Below, piece by piece: positions 45,367 through 54,776 of a stretch of DNA of 64,000 nt; the stretch's first letter is position 1, and every line of letters starts with the position of its first letter. Below the pieces are notes generated by a model. That model was not told the origin of the DNA. It worked only from the letters and a program-made list of their open reading frames with translations, and did not search any database. Made by a program: the position numbers and the translations under genes. The stretch comes from Dyella jiangningensis (GTDB lineage Bacteria; Pseudomonadota; Gammaproteobacteria; Xanthomonadales; Rhodanobacteraceae), in contig CP007444.1 of NCBI GenBank assembly GCA_000632805.1, forward strand, positions 372,001-436,000, read 5' to 3'.

Positions 45367-46592
45367 GCGTGGAGCTCCCGGGCGAGCTGCGCCTTGGCTT
45401 CGAGTTTGGCGACGACGGCACGATGCACTTCATCAGGGCCGTCCGCGAGCCGCAGCACGCGCGCATAGGCATAGAGCTGCGCCAACGGGAAATCGTCGGT
45501 GAGCCCTGCGCCGCCGTGGATCTGGATGGCCGCGTCGGCGGCCTGCTGCGCCACGGCGGGCACCACGACCTTGATCTGCGAGATCAGGCTGAGCGCAGCT
45601 TTTGGCCCTTGCGTATCGAGCGTCCACGCGGTCTTCAGCGTGAGCAGCCGCGCCTGCTCGATGGCGATGCGCAGGTTCGCCACGATGTCCGCGTTGCCGC
45701 CGAGCTTGAACAACGGCTTGCCGAAAGCCACGCGCGATTGCGCGCGCTGGCAAAGCAGGGACAACGCGCGCTCCGCCGCGCCCAGCGCGCGCATGCAGTG
45801 GTGCACCCGGCCGGGACCGAGCCGTCCCTGCGCGATCTCGAAGCCGCGGCCTGGACCGAGAATGATGTTCTCCACCGGCAGGCGCACGTGCGAGAAGCTC
45901 AGCTCGCCATGGCCCGATGGTTCGTCGTAGTCGTGGAACACCGGCAGCATGCGCTCGATGTGCACGCCAGGTGCATCGAGCGGGCAGATCACCATGCTGT
46001 GGCGACGATGCGGCTCGGCCTCCGCATCGCTCAGGCCCATGAAGATCACGAAGCGGCAGTGCGGATGGCCGAGGCCGGTGGTCCACCATTTGCGGCCGTC
46101 GAGCACTACTTCGTCACCTTCGATGCGCGCGGTGGCCTTCATGTTGGTGGCGTCGGAGGAGGCCACGTCCGGCTCGGTCATCGCAAAGCCGGATCGGATC
46201 TCGCCGTCGAGCAGCGGCTGCAGCCAGCGTCCGCGCTGCGCGGATGAGCCGTAGCGGTGCAGCACTTCCATGTTGCCGGTGTCCGGCGCGCTGCAGTTGA
46301 ACACCTCGGGCGCGATGAACGAATGACCCATGATTTCCGCCAGTGGGGCGTACTCGAGGTTGCTCAAGCCCGGGCCACCTTCGGCGTCGGGCAGGAACAG
46401 GTTCCACAGGCCTTGGGCGCGCGCCCTGGCCTTCAGTTGCTCCATGACCACGGGTTGCCGCCACTCGCGGTGGTCCGCGCTGCCGGTCAACTGGGCGGCA
46501 TAGACGGCTTCGGCGGAGGCGATCTCCTCCCGCATGAAGCGGCTGAGGCGTTCGGCCAACGCCTGGGTGCGTTCGGAAGGACTGAAGTCCAT
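45363..46592 (-). CDS. Acyl-CoA dehydrogenase (ACAD10/11 branch)
   Basis: The 409-residue FAD enzyme has the N-terminal helical domain, FAMTEPDVASSDATNM (FAD and substrate loop) and WWTTGLGHPHCRFVIFMG. The C-terminal helical domain has RVAFGKPLFKLGGNADIVAN and QIHGGAGLTDDFPLAQLYAY. It lies directly upstream of and overlaps the APH-type kinase gene. The combination matches the modules of ACAD10/ACAD11 and LvaC, where the dehydrogenase-like protein processes phosphorylated 4-hydroxyacyl-CoA. It is the first gene of the operon, divergent from a LysR regulator gene. Confidence 0.93.
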   Translation of the reverse strand: MDFSPSERTQALAERLSRFMREEIASAEAVYAAQLTGSADHREWRQPVVMEQLKARARAQGLWNLFLPDAEGGPGLSNLEYAPLAEIMGHSFIAPEVFNCSAPDTGNMEVLHRYGSSAQRGRWLQPLLDGEIRSGFAMTEPDVASSDATNMKATARIEGDEVVLDGRKWWTTGLGHPHCRFVIFMGLSDAEAEPHRRHSMVICPLDAPGVHIERMLPVFHDYDEPSGHGELSFSHVRLPVENIILGPGRGFEIAQGRLGPGRVHHCMRALGAAERALSLLCQRAQSRVAFGKPLFKLGGNADIVANLRIAIEQARLLTLKTAWTLDTQGPKAALSLISQIKVVVPAVAQQAADAAIQIHGGAGLTDDFPLAQLYAYARVLRLADGPDEVHRAVVAKLEAKAQLARELHA

Positions 46593-46694
46593 AAGCGGTT
46601 CTCCTATTCCCCCGCAGCCTACGCCCGTGGCATCCAATGATTGAAATGAATATGCTTTATGGCAGGTCATAAGCCTGATTAATGATAAGCTGCC

Positions 46695-47606
46695 ATGGAA
46701 CGCATCGATCTCAACCTGTTCCGCGTACTGGACGCCATCTATACCCAGGGTGGCGTGAGCGCCGCGGCACGCACGCTGCACCTGACCCAGCCTGCGGTCA
46801 CGCACGCGCTGGGCCGTCTGCGTGATCATCTCGGCGATCCACTGTTCGTGCGGCAGGGCAATCGGTTGCTGCCTACCGAGAAGGTGCGCGCGATGATGCC
46901 CTCGGTGCAGTCGCACCTGAAGGGTCTGCTGGCGAGCGCGCATGCGCAGGCCACGTTCGCGCCATCACGACTGCAGATGGAATTTGCGATCGGTTTTCGC
47001 GACATCCTCGAATCCATCGCGCTGCCCCGGCTGATGGCCGAGATCGGTCCTGAGGCACCGGGCGTGCGCCTGGTCAGCCGGCGTGTCGCGGCCGACGAGA
47101 TGGAGCGCGAGCTGAGTGCGGGCACGCTGGATCTCGTGGTCGATCGCCCGCTGCGAGCCGGTACGCGTATTTCGCGGCAACATCTGCTGGATGAAACGCT
47201 GGTGGTGGCGATGCGGCGCGGTCATCCCTCGGCGAGGCAGCTGTCGCGCGCCGACTACCTTGCCGCGCCGCACGTGGTCGTCTCGCCGCTCGGCGAGGCG
47301 AATGCGCTGGATACGCTGCTGGGGCAGAAGGGCGTATTCCGCGAAGTGCGGATGGTGGCGCAGCACTATTTCGCCGCGTGCCAGATCGTCGCCGCGAGCG
47401 ACCTGTTGCTGACCGTGCCGAAGGCGTACGCGGAGCACGTGGCGCCTTTGCTGCCCATGGCGTTGCAGCCCTTGCCGATACGCATCAAGGCTTTTCCCAT
47501 CTTCGCCTACTGGCACGATTCCAAAGACGGCGACCCGGCGCATGCCTGGTTCCGTGAACGGCTCGTCAAGTCGATTACCGGTGCCATGCAGTCGTCGCCG
47601 ACATGA
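46695..47606 (+). CDS. LysR-family transcriptional regulator
   Basis: The 303-residue regulator has an N-terminal helix-turn-helix (LNLFRVLDAIYTQGGVSAAA, LTQPAVTHALGRLRDHLGDP) and the substrate-binding domain from about residue 90. It is transcribed divergently from the acyl-CoA dehydrogenase operon across about 100 bases, the typical arrangement for a LysR regulator and its target. The likely inducer is an intermediate of the acid degraded by that operon. The intergenic region holds TTCAATCATTGG-type inverted half sites that could be its operator. Confidence 0.92.
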   Translation: MERIDLNLFRVLDAIYTQGGVSAAARTLHLTQPAVTHALGRLRDHLGDPLFVRQGNRLLPTEKVRAMMPSVQSHLKGLLASAHAQATFAPSRLQMEFAIGFRDILESIALPRLMAEIGPEAPGVRLVSRRVAADEMERELSAGTLDLVVDRPLRAGTRISRQHLLDETLVVAMRRGHPSARQLSRADYLAAPHVVVSPLGEANALDTLLGQKGVFREVRMVAQHYFAACQIVAASDLLLTVPKAYAEHVAPLLPMALQPLPIRIKAFPIFAYWHDSKDGDPAHAWFRERLVKSITGAMQSSPT

Positions 47607-47738
47607 CTTGCGGGCAACATACCGGCGGGCGCACGATGCGAAGAGCGCTGCACGCCACCCGTTGCACGCGCTGAGATGACACTTGAGAAAGCGCCTGGCA
47701 GCAGTACGCCGGGCCGACATCACGACGAGGTTTCTTGC

Positions 47739-49412
47739 ATGTCCGAGCAGTCAGCGCCCGAGGTCGTCTACGACCCGACGGATCCCATGAATCGCAAGGA
47801 GCAGATGTTTCCGCGCCTGGACCCGTCCATGGTGCAACGCATCGCCTCGTACGGGCATGAGGAGCATGTTCCGGCGGGAACGGTGTTGTTCCAGCGCGGC
47901 GATCGCGGCGTGGATTTTTTCCTCGTGCTGGATGGCCTCGTCGAGATTTTCGATCTCGACAAGCATGGCCATCCGAACGTTTTCACCATGTATGCCGCGC
48001 GGCAGTTCAGCGGCGAAATGAACATGTTCAACCGCCGCGCCGTGATGGCTTCCGCTCGAGCCGCGATGGACAGCCGCGTGATCCGCGTGCCGGCCGCCAA
48101 TTTCCATCGCATGGTGGCGGCCGAGGCGGACATCAGCGAGATCATCATGCGCGCCTTCATCCTGCGGCGCGTGGGCCTGATCCGCATGGGTTACGGCGGT
48201 GTCGTGCTGGTCGGGCCCGGGCACAGCGCGGATACGCTCCGCCTGGAACGTTTCCTCGTGCGCAACGGCTATCCGCATCGCCTGATCGACACTGAGGTTG
48301 ATCCCGACGCCGGTGGTTTCATCGAATGCTTCCAGCTTCGGCAGGAGCAGTTGCCTGTCGTGATCTGCCCGGAAAAATGCTTCCTGCAGAACCCGAGCAC
48401 CGCCGAGCTTGCCGACGAACTCGGGCTTACCGAAGTCATCGACGAGCATCACATCTACGACGTGGCCGTGGTCGGCGCGGGGCCGGCGGGTCTGGCCGCG
48501 GCCGTGTATGCCGCGTCCGAAGGGCTTTCCACCATCGTGCTCGAAGGCATGGCGCCGGGCGGGCAGGCGGGCACGTCGTCCAAGATCGAGAACTACCTGG
48601 GCTTTCCCACCGGCATTTCCGGGCAGGCGCTTGCCGGTCGCGCGCAGGCGCAGGCGCAGAAGTTCGGTGCGCGGCTCGCCGTATCGCGACAGGCCGCCAA
48701 CATCGATTGCACTGCGCAGCCGTATCGCCTGCGGTTGGACGATGGGCAGATCGTCACAGCGCGTGTGGTCGTCGTCGCCACCGGTGCGCGCTATCGCAAG
48801 CTGGACGTGCCCGGCTACTCACACTTCGAAGGCGAGGGCATCCATTACGCCGCCACGGCGATGGAAGGACAGCTGTGCGCGAACGAGGAAGTCGTGGTGG
48901 TCGGTGGCGGCAATTCGGCGGGGCAGGCGGCGGTATTCCTGTCGCGCATCGCCAAGCATGTCCATGTGCTGGTGCGCTCAAACGGCCTGGCCGCCACCAT
49001 GTCCGACTATCTCGTGCAGCGTATCGCGCAGTCGCCATCCATCACGCTGCACGCGCGCAGCGAAGTGGTGGAACTCCACGGTGATCCGCGGCTGCAGCAG
49101 ATCGTCTGGCGCAACCGGGACAGCGGCGAACTCACCGCCTGCCAGGCGGGCAACATGTTCGTGATGATCGGTGCGGAACCCAATACCGACTGGCTGCAGG
49201 ACTGCCTGGCGCTGGACGACAAGGGCTTCGTGCTGACGGGCCGCTGCGCGCAGGGGCACCTGCTGGAATCGCCTTATGCCACCACGCGGCCGGGCATCTA
49301 CGCCGTGGGCGACGTACGCGCCGGTTCGGTCAAGCGCGTGGCGTCCGGCGTTGGCGAGGGCTCGGTGGTGATCCAGGCCGTGCACCACTACCTGCATCCG
49401 GAAGCCGTCTGA
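47739..49412 (+). CDS. Cyclic-nucleotide-binding domain fused to a thioredoxin-reductase-like flavoprotein
   Basis: This is a 557-residue three-part protein. A cNMP-binding domain covers about 25-150 (VPAGTVLFQRGDRGVDFFLV, ARQFSGEMNMF). A thioredoxin-like segment covers about 160-235. A FAD/NAD reductase module follows from about 245 (VVGAGPAGLAAAVYAASEG, YLGFPTGISGQALAGRA, VVVVGGGNSAGQAA, TTRPGIYAVGDVRAGSVKR). In thioredoxin reductase the active site reads CATC; here the matching residues are AATA (371-374), so both cysteines are lost and it cannot reduce thioredoxin in the usual way. The module probably signals or transfers electrons to another acceptor. The start ATG 47739 follows ACGAGG. 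Confidence 0.9.
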   Translation: MSEQSAPEVVYDPTDPMNRKEQMFPRLDPSMVQRIASYGHEEHVPAGTVLFQRGDRGVDFFLVLDGLVEIFDLDKHGHPNVFTMYAARQFSGEMNMFNRRAVMASARAAMDSRVIRVPAANFHRMVAAEADISEIIMRAFILRRVGLIRMGYGGVVLVGPGHSADTLRLERFLVRNGYPHRLIDTEVDPDAGGFIECFQLRQEQLPVVICPEKCFLQNPSTAELADELGLTEVIDEHHIYDVAVVGAGPAGLAAAVYAASEGLSTIVLEGMAPGGQAGTSSKIENYLGFPTGISGQALAGRAQAQAQKFGARLAVSRQAANIDCTAQPYRLRLDDGQIVTARVVVVATGARYRKLDVPGYSHFEGEGIHYAATAMEGQLCANEEVVVVGGGNSAGQAAVFLSRIAKHVHVLVRSNGLAATMSDYLVQRIAQSPSITLHARSEVVELHGDPRLQQIVWRNRDSGELTACQAGNMFVMIGAEPNTDWLQDCLALDDKGFVLTGRCAQGHLLESPYATTRPGIYAVGDVRAGSVKRVASGVGEGSVVIQAVHHYLHPEAV

Positions 49413-49513
49413 GCGCGCGTGCGCAGGCACTACACTGACGGCCTTTTTGATAGGGAAAGCCGCCATGTCGTCCATGCCACACCGATCCGTTGCTTACCGC
49501 AGGGTGTCGCGAT

Positions 49514-50338
49514 ATGGCTGAGGTGCGTCAGGCGCTGGCCAGCGCGACGGCCGCGCTGGGCGATCGGCTGGAGGCGGAACTGTTGCTGGTGCACGCGCTT
49601 GGCAAGCCGCGCAGCTGGCTGATCGCGCACGCCGACGACGAGCTGGATTCGGCCCACGCCGCCGCCTTCGATGCGCTGGTGAAACGTCGGGCCGGCGGTG
49701 AGCCGGTGGCTTACATCACGGGCCGCCGCGGCTTCTGGTCGCTGGATCTGGAAGTGACGCCCGCCACGCTCATTCCCCGGCCCGAAACCGAATTGCTGGT
49801 GGAACTGGCGCTGGATCGGCTGCCTGCCACCGGCGCCACGCGCGTTGCCGATCTTGGCACGGGCAGCGGTGCGATCGCGTTGGCGATCGCACGCGAGAGT
49901 AGGGCTGCACACGTGATGGCGACCGATGCCAGCGCCGAGGCCCTGGTCGTCGCACAACGCAATGCCGCCGCTCAGCGCATCGCCAACGTCACCTTTGCAC
50001 AGGGCGATTGGCTGTCGCCGCTGCGTGGGCAGACGTTCGACGTGATCGTTTCCAATCCGCCATACATCGAAGCAGACGACCCGCACCTGGGGCAGGGCGA
50101 TCTGCGCTTCGAGCCGATGAGTGCACTGGCGTCGGGTGCCGATGGCCTGGATGACATCCGTCGCATCGTGACGGACGCTCGCACTCATGTGAAGCCGGGC
50201 GGCTGGCTGCTGATCGAGCACGGCTGGAACCAGGGTGCCACGGTACGCGCCCTGCTCGAACAGGGCGGCTACCACGATGTGTTTACCGCCCAGGACCTGG
50301 AGCAGCGCGACCGCGTCACCGGCGCTCGCTGGCGTTAG
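49514..50338 (+). CDS. prmC: Peptide chain release factor N5-glutamine methyltransferase
   Basis: The 274-residue enzyme methylates the glutamine of the GGQ motif in release factors RF1 and RF2 using S-adenosylmethionine, improving termination. It has the N-terminal helical domain (ending [20 protein letters not shown]), the SAM loop [16 protein letters not shown] and the catalytic NPPYIEADD. The ATG at 49514 is preceded by AGGG; the longer frame from a TTG at 49490 is less likely. The usual partner prfA is not adjacent here. It is convergent with dxs across a terminator and a REP site. Confidence 0.94.
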   Translation: MAEVRQALASATAALGDRLEAELLLVHALGKPRSWLIAHADDELDSAHAAAFDALVKRRAGGEPVAYITGRRGFWSLDLEVTPATLIPRPETELLVELALDRLPATGATRVADLGTGSGAIALAIARESRAAHVMATDASAEALVVAQRNAAAQRIANVTFAQGDWLSPLRGQTFDVIVSNPPYIEADDPHLGQGDLRFEPMSALASGADGLDDIRRIVTDARTHVKPGGWLLIEHGWNQGATVRALLEQGGYHDVFTAQDLEQRDRVTGARWR

Positions 50339-50348
50339 CGCACCCTTT

Positions 50349-50372
50349 GCAGGAGCGCACCCAGTGCGCGAT
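50349..50372 (+). repeat. Single REP-like site
   Basis: GCAGGAGCGCACCCAGTGCG and a short tail: one arm only, of the CCCAGTGCG flavour. It lies ten bases after the prmC stop codon. Confidence 0.8.
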
Positions 50373-50420
50373 CGGCCTCGCATCAAACCGTGCAATCTGG
50401 CCGTCCAAACGTCCAACCGA

Positions 50421-50447
50421 AAAGGGCGACCGCCATGGTCGCCCTTT
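50421..50447 (+). terminator. Bidirectional intrinsic terminator between prmC and dxs
   Basis: The stem AAAGGGCGACC / GGTCGCCCTTT around GCCAT serves the convergent genes prmC (plus) and dxs (minus). The T-run is three residues on the plus side and four on the minus side. Confidence 0.75.
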
Positions 50448-50473
50448 GGATCACATCAACCGCTGCCCGCGAA

Positions 50474-52372
50474 TCAGCCCGCGTTCGCGACACTCGCGGC
50501 CGTCAATTGCGGAAATCGCGCGCGGATCGCGTTGCGGATGCTGGGCAGGTCAAGGCCAGCCATGGTCAGCACTTCCTCGCGACTGCCGTGTTCGAGGTAC
50601 GCGTCGGGCAGGCCCAGATGCAGGATCGGCTTGACGATGCCGTGCGCCGCGAGGCATTCGGCCACGCCGCTGCCCGCGCCACCGGCGATCGCGTTGTCCT
50701 CCAGCGTGACGAAGGCATCGTGCGTCTTCGCCAGCTCGAGGATCATCGCCTCGTCCAGCGGCTTCACGAAACGCATGTTGACCAGCGTGGCGTCGAATTC
50801 GGCGGCGATCTCGGCCGCCGGGGCCAGCATCGCGCCGAAGCTCAGCAGTGCAAGGCCGCGGCCACGGCGGCGCAGCTCGGCCTTGCCGATCGGCAGCGTT
50901 TCCAAACCCTTGCTGAGCGACACGCCCATGCCGGTGCCACGCGGATAGCGCACCGCGGCCGGTCCGTTGAACTGGAAACCGGTGCTCAACATCATCCGGC
51001 ACTCGTTTTCGTCCGCCGGCGCCATGATCACCATGTTCGGCAGGCAGCGCAGGAATGTCAGGTCGAAGCTGCCTGCGTGCGTGGCGCCGTCCGGGCCGAC
51101 CACGCCGGCGCGATCGATGGCGAAGGTGACGTCGAGGTTCTGCAGCGCCACGTCGTGGATGGCCTGGTCATAGGCGCGCTGCAGGAAGGTGGAGTAGATC
51201 GCCACCACCGGCTTGGCGCCCTCGCAGGCCATGCCGGCGGCCAGCGTCACCGCGTGCTGCTCGGCGATCGCCACGTCGAAGTAGCGCTGCGGGTATTCCT
51301 TGGAGAAACGCACCAGGCCCGAGCCCTCGCGCATCGCCGGCGTGATGCCCAGCAGGCGCTCGTCGGCGGCCGCCTGGTCGCACAGCCAGTCACTGAAGAC
51401 ATCGGTGTAGGTCGGCTTGGAAGGGCCGGACTTCTTCACCAGGCCGGCCACCGGATCGAACGGACCCACCGCGTGGTATTCGATCTGCGCCTGCTCGGCG
51501 GGCGCGTAGCCCTTGCCCTTGGTGGTGATGACGTGCAGCAGCTGCGGGCCGGGCAGGTCCTTCACCGTGCGCAGCGCGGCGAGCAGCTGCGGGATGTTGT
51601 GGCCGTCGATCGGGCCGGTGTAGTGGAAGCCCAGCTCCTCGAACAGCGTGCTCGGCACGAACATGCCCTTGGCGTGTTCTTCCCAGCGCTTGAAGAAGCG
51701 GCCGAACATCGACTGCTTCGGGATCGCGCGCTTGGCGCGTTCGCGCAACGCGTTGAGGCGGCGGCTGGACATCGCGCGGGCAGCCATCTTGGTCAGCGCG
51801 CCCACGTTCTCGCTGATCGACATGCCGTTGTCGTTGAACACGACCAGCATGTTTGGCTCCACGTCGCCGCCATGGTTCAGCGCTTCGAATGCCATGCCGG
51901 CGGTCATCGCGCCGTCGCCGATCACCGCCACGAACTTGCGCGGGTCACCCTTGCGCTGCGCGGCGATGGCCATGCCCAGCGCGGCCGAGATGGAGGTGGA
52001 GGAATGGCCGACGCCGAAGGTGTCGTACTCGCTTTCCTCGCGACGGGGGAAGGGCGCGAGACCGTCCTTCTTCTTGATGGTGGTGATGCGGTCGCGGCGG
52101 CCGGTGAGAATCTTGTGCGGATAGCACTGGTGACCCACGTCCCAGACCAGGCGATCGTTCGGCGTGTCGAACACGTGGTGCAAGGCCACCGTCAGCTCCA
52201 CCACGCCCAGGCCGGCACCGAAATGGCCGCCGGAGCTGGCCACGGCTTCGATCAGATACTGGCGCAACTCATCGGCGACGGCAGGCAGCTCCTCGTCGGG
52301 GACGCGTCGCAGGTCGGCGGGCGTCTCGATGGGGGCCAGGTGAGGGAAGCGGGACAGGTCGTTCATCGGCAT
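50474..52372 (-). CDS. dxs: 1-Deoxy-D-xylulose-5-phosphate synthase
   Basis: Dxs joins pyruvate and glyceraldehyde 3-phosphate, the first step of the MEP isoprenoid pathway, using thiamine pyrophosphate. The 632-residue product shows [20 protein letters not shown], the TPP motif [18 protein letters not shown] ending in NDN, the transketolase-type [18 protein letters not shown] and MAPADENE. Length is typical. The start at 52372 (MPMNDLSRF) has CAGGG upstream; the ATG at 52366 is possible. It is the only thiamine-dependent enzyme gene in the window and would need the product of thiL. It is divergent from the iron permease-like gene. Confidence 0.96.
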   Translation of the reverse strand: MPMNDLSRFPHLAPIETPADLRRVPDEELPAVADELRQYLIEAVASSGGHFGAGLGVVELTVALHHVFDTPNDRLVWDVGHQCYPHKILTGRRDRITTIKKKDGLAPFPRREESEYDTFGVGHSSTSISAALGMAIAAQRKGDPRKFVAVIGDGAMTAGMAFEALNHGGDVEPNMLVVFNDNGMSISENVGALTKMAARAMSSRRLNALRERAKRAIPKQSMFGRFFKRWEEHAKGMFVPSTLFEELGFHYTGPIDGHNIPQLLAALRTVKDLPGPQLLHVITTKGKGYAPAEQAQIEYHAVGPFDPVAGLVKKSGPSKPTYTDVFSDWLCDQAAADERLLGITPAMREGSGLVRFSKEYPQRYFDVAIAEQHAVTLAAGMACEGAKPVVAIYSTFLQRAYDQAIHDVALQNLDVTFAIDRAGVVGPDGATHAGSFDLTFLRCLPNMVIMAPADENECRMMLSTGFQFNGPAAVRYPRGTGMGVSLSKGLETLPIGKAELRRRGRGLALLSFGAMLAPAAEIAAEFDATLVNMRFVKPLDEAMILELAKTHDAFVTLEDNAIAGGAGSGVAECLAAHGIVKPILHLGLPDAYLEHGSREEVLTMAGLDLPSIRNAIRARFPQLTAASVANAG

Positions 52373-52495
52373 ATTGTTGGCCCTGAGGGAGGGCGGAGCA
52401 AGGGCGGCCAGGTGAAAACTTGCTGTTGATCCATGCACATGGCGCTGACGCCCGGGCGCGAGGCTCGGAGCGGGTTCCCCGCAAAGGGTCTTCAC

Positions 52496-52915
52496 ATGAG
52501 TGCCAATAAGATGTTCCAGCGCTTCGCCGAGGCCGTGGCGCGATGGTCGGGGCGCCCGGCGGCGTTCGTGCTGGCGGCTCTGGTCATCGTGGCCTGGGGA
52601 GTGACCGGCCCGATGTTCCACTTCGGCGACACCTGGCAGCTGGTCATCAATACCGGTACCACCATCGTCACGTTCCTGATGGTGTTCCTAATCCAGAACA
52701 CCCAGAACCGCGATTCCGTGGCCCTGCAGATCAAGCTGGACGAGCTGATTCGAAGCTCGGCGGCACATAACGCGCTGCTGAACCTGGAGGAGCTGGACGA
52801 CGTGGCCCTGGATCGCATCCGGCGCCATTACTGCCAGCTTGCCCACGATGCCGCCGCGACAGCGGCGGACGAAATCGAGCGCGAACTCAGGAAGGAAGAG
52901 GGACGGCAGGCGTGA
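52496..52915 (+). CDS. Low-affinity iron permease family protein
   Basis: The 139-residue membrane protein has two helices, near 20-40 ([19 protein letters not shown]) and 50-68 ([20 protein letters not shown]). The family motif [20 protein letters not shown] and an amphipathic C-terminal helix follow. This matches the bacterial members of the low-affinity iron permease (FET4-like) Pfam family, which are much shorter than yeast Fet4 and whose transport activity is not well established. A ribosome-binding site AAAGGG precedes ATG 52496. It converges with the HNH nuclease gene. Confidence 0.88.
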   Translation: MSANKMFQRFAEAVARWSGRPAAFVLAALVIVAWGVTGPMFHFGDTWQLVINTGTTIVTFLMVFLIQNTQNRDSVALQIKLDELIRSSAAHNALLNLEELDDVALDRIRRHYCQLAHDAAATAADEIERELRKEEGRQA

Positions 52916-52927
52916 GCGTGAGGTGCG

Positions 52928-53530
52928 TCAGGCCATGTGCTCCCGCCGGTCGCGCGGCAGGTGGCTCACCAGGAACTCCATCTGGTCGGCCAGGATGTTG
53001 CGGTTGGACAGGATCAGGTGCTCCACCCAACTGGGCCGGTAGGGCACGGCCAGCAACGGCATGTTGGCCTGCTGCGGGGTGCGGTTGGCCTTCTTGAGAT
53101 TGCAGGCCAGGCAGGCGCTGACCACGTTTTCCCAGGTGTCCTTGCCGCGCTTGGAAATCGGCAGCACGTGGTCGCGGGTCAGCTCGCCGCGGCTGAAACG
53201 GTCGCCGCAGTACATGCAGAGGTAGCGGTCGCGGGCAAACAGGGCGGTGTTGGTGAGCGCGGGGGCGGGGTCGATCGCGTGGTCGCGGCAATGGCCGGTG
53301 CTCGCGATGATCGGGTGCAGTGACAGCCTGCTCTGCATGCCGCTGGCGCGGTTATGGCCGCCGTGGACGGTGAGGCAAGGGTCGCCGAGCGTCCAGGCGA
53401 CGGCGTCGCGGACATAGAGGCAAACCGCCTCCTGCCAGCTTATCCAGTCGAGAATCCGGCCAGCGGCGTCCAGCGAAAGCACACGGGTCGAATAGAGATC
53501 GACAACGCGGCTGGGTACTTCCATCAGCAT
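52928..53530 (-). CDS. HNH endonuclease family protein
   Basis: The 200-residue protein has VLSLDAAGRILDWISWQEAV in the N-terminal part and a C-terminal HNH domain: CMYCGDRFSRGELTRDHVLP, then ENVVSACLACNLKKANRTPQ. The two CxxC pairs bind structural zinc, DHVLP holds the metal-binding histidine, and CNLKKANRTP is the H-N-H helix equivalent. Such genes are conserved single-copy chromosomal genes in many proteobacteria and are not clearly part of a restriction or mobile system. The start at 53530 has AAGGA nine bases upstream; a longer frame to 53635 lacks a good site. Confidence 0.88.
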   Translation of the reverse strand: MLMEVPSRVVDLYSTRVLSLDAAGRILDWISWQEAVCLYVRDAVAWTLGDPCLTVHGGHNRASGMQSRLSLHPIIASTGHCRDHAIDPAPALTNTALFARDRYLCMYCGDRFSRGELTRDHVLPISKRGKDTWENVVSACLACNLKKANRTPQQANMPLLAVPYRPSWVEHLILSNRNILADQMEFLVSHLPRDRREHMA

Positions 53531-53816
53531 GCAAAACCGTCCTTCAACCAAGGCGAATGAACGTTCGGGCGATGCAACGAAGCTTTGGAGCCTGCCTGAC
53601 TCCGCGAACGGAACAGGCTCTATTCGCTTGAGCATAGACCATATCCATGACAGAACACACGCAAATGATTGTCGCGGCAGGGAGAACGGTCTCCGCGAAG
53701 GGGGTTCGCGAGGTGCGTCGGCCGCTGATATAGTGATCGTTCATCTGTAACCCGGGGCCGGGTTTGGGAGGGGGAGCCTGGGTGGCGACCCCGGCACGGC
53801 AGGGAGAGGTATCAAA

Positions 53817-54581
53817 GTGGCTGAAGTTCTTTTCTACGAGCGTCCCGTTCCGCTCAACCGCAACGACCACAAGGATCTGCGCATCAGGCCGATCCCGAAC
53901 CTGAAGTTCGCCAAGACCGTGCACTCGGTGCCGCTGACCGGCGTGGAATTCCCCGCTGCGGCGCGCGACCTGCCGATCCTGTTCGGTGGCCAGTCGGTGG
54001 AAGACGCCGGCCCGATGGCCCTGCTGGGCCTGCGCCAGAACGAGAACCTGTTCGTCGATGCCGACGGCGTGTGGGAACAGAACACCTACATCCCCGCTTT
54101 CGTCCGCCGCTATCCGTTCGTGCTCGCCGAGAAGCCGGCCGGCGCGGAAGGCGATGACTTCACCGTGTTCCTCGACGAAGCCTACGAAGGCTTCGGCACC
54201 ACCGACGGCGACCGTCTCTTCAAGGAAGACGGCAGCGACACCGAGATGCTGACCAACGCCGTGCGTTTCCTCGGCGAGTTCCAGCAGCACGTGACGCGCA
54301 CGCAGTGGTTCATGGAGCAGCTGCGCAAGCACGACCTGCTCGAGCCGCGCAACATCCGCCTGGAGAAGGATGGCAAGGCCATCAACCTCAATGGCCTGTT
54401 CGTGGTCAGCGAAGAGAAGCTGCGCCAGCTCGACGAAAAGACCACGCACGAGTTCCTGAAGGAAGGCGTGTTCGGCTGGATCTACGCGCACCTGCTGTCG
54501 CTCAGCAACATCGACCGCGTGTCGCAGCGCCTGAGCCAGCGCGAGCAGGCTGAAGAAGCCACCTCCGCGCTCAAGAACTGA
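53817..54581 (+). CDS. SapC family protein
   Basis: The 254-residue protein starts at GTG 53817 after GGGAGAGG. The conserved features are HKDLRIRPIPNLKFAKTVHS, SVPLTGVEFPAAARDLPILF and QNENLFVDADGVWEQNTYIP. The family is named for a Campylobacter surface-layer-associated SapC. In xanthomonads it is often encoded near TonB-dependent receptors and tryptophan halogenase-like genes and is thought to take part in outer-membrane or sugar-uptake functions; no such genes are adjacent. It is not the SapC of the antimicrobial peptide ABC transporter. Confidence 0.92.
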   Translation: MAEVLFYERPVPLNRNDHKDLRIRPIPNLKFAKTVHSVPLTGVEFPAAARDLPILFGGQSVEDAGPMALLGLRQNENLFVDADGVWEQNTYIPAFVRRYPFVLAEKPAGAEGDDFTVFLDEAYEGFGTTDGDRLFKEDGSDTEMLTNAVRFLGEFQQHVTRTQWFMEQLRKHDLLEPRNIRLEKDGKAINLNGLFVVSEEKLRQLDEKTTHEFLKEGVFGWIYAHLLSLSNIDRVSQRLSQREQAEEATSALKN

Positions 54582-54589
54582 CGTTCCGG

Positions 54590-54621
54590 CGCCGCGGCAT
54601 CGAAAGGTGCCGCGGCGTTTT
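54590..54621 (+). terminator. Intrinsic terminator after sapC
   Basis: The stem CGCCGCGGCA / TGCCGCGGCG with a TCGAAAGG loop is followed by TTTT. It starts nine bases after the stop codon. Confidence 0.9.
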
Positions 54622-54776
54622 CCGATGGCGCGCAAGGCGCCGCAGGATGAGCCTGTTCCCGGGTCGTCCTCACATCCTCCAAGCATGCGCAGGCGATATG
54701 CTGGCCCTACGCGGGTCCTCGGCGCCCCAGGCCCGGGCGTTGCAGCGCTTCCGCGGTATCCCCACGGGACACCGGC

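Noticed and set aside
52928..53530. HNH nuclease as part of a restriction or defence island
   Set aside because: No methyltransferase, restriction or defence genes are adjacent, and the gene resembles widely conserved chromosomal HNH genes.
53817..54581. SapC as part of an antimicrobial-peptide ABC transporter
   Set aside because: The protein is soluble-type and matches the different SapC family (surface-layer associated), with no transmembrane permease pattern.
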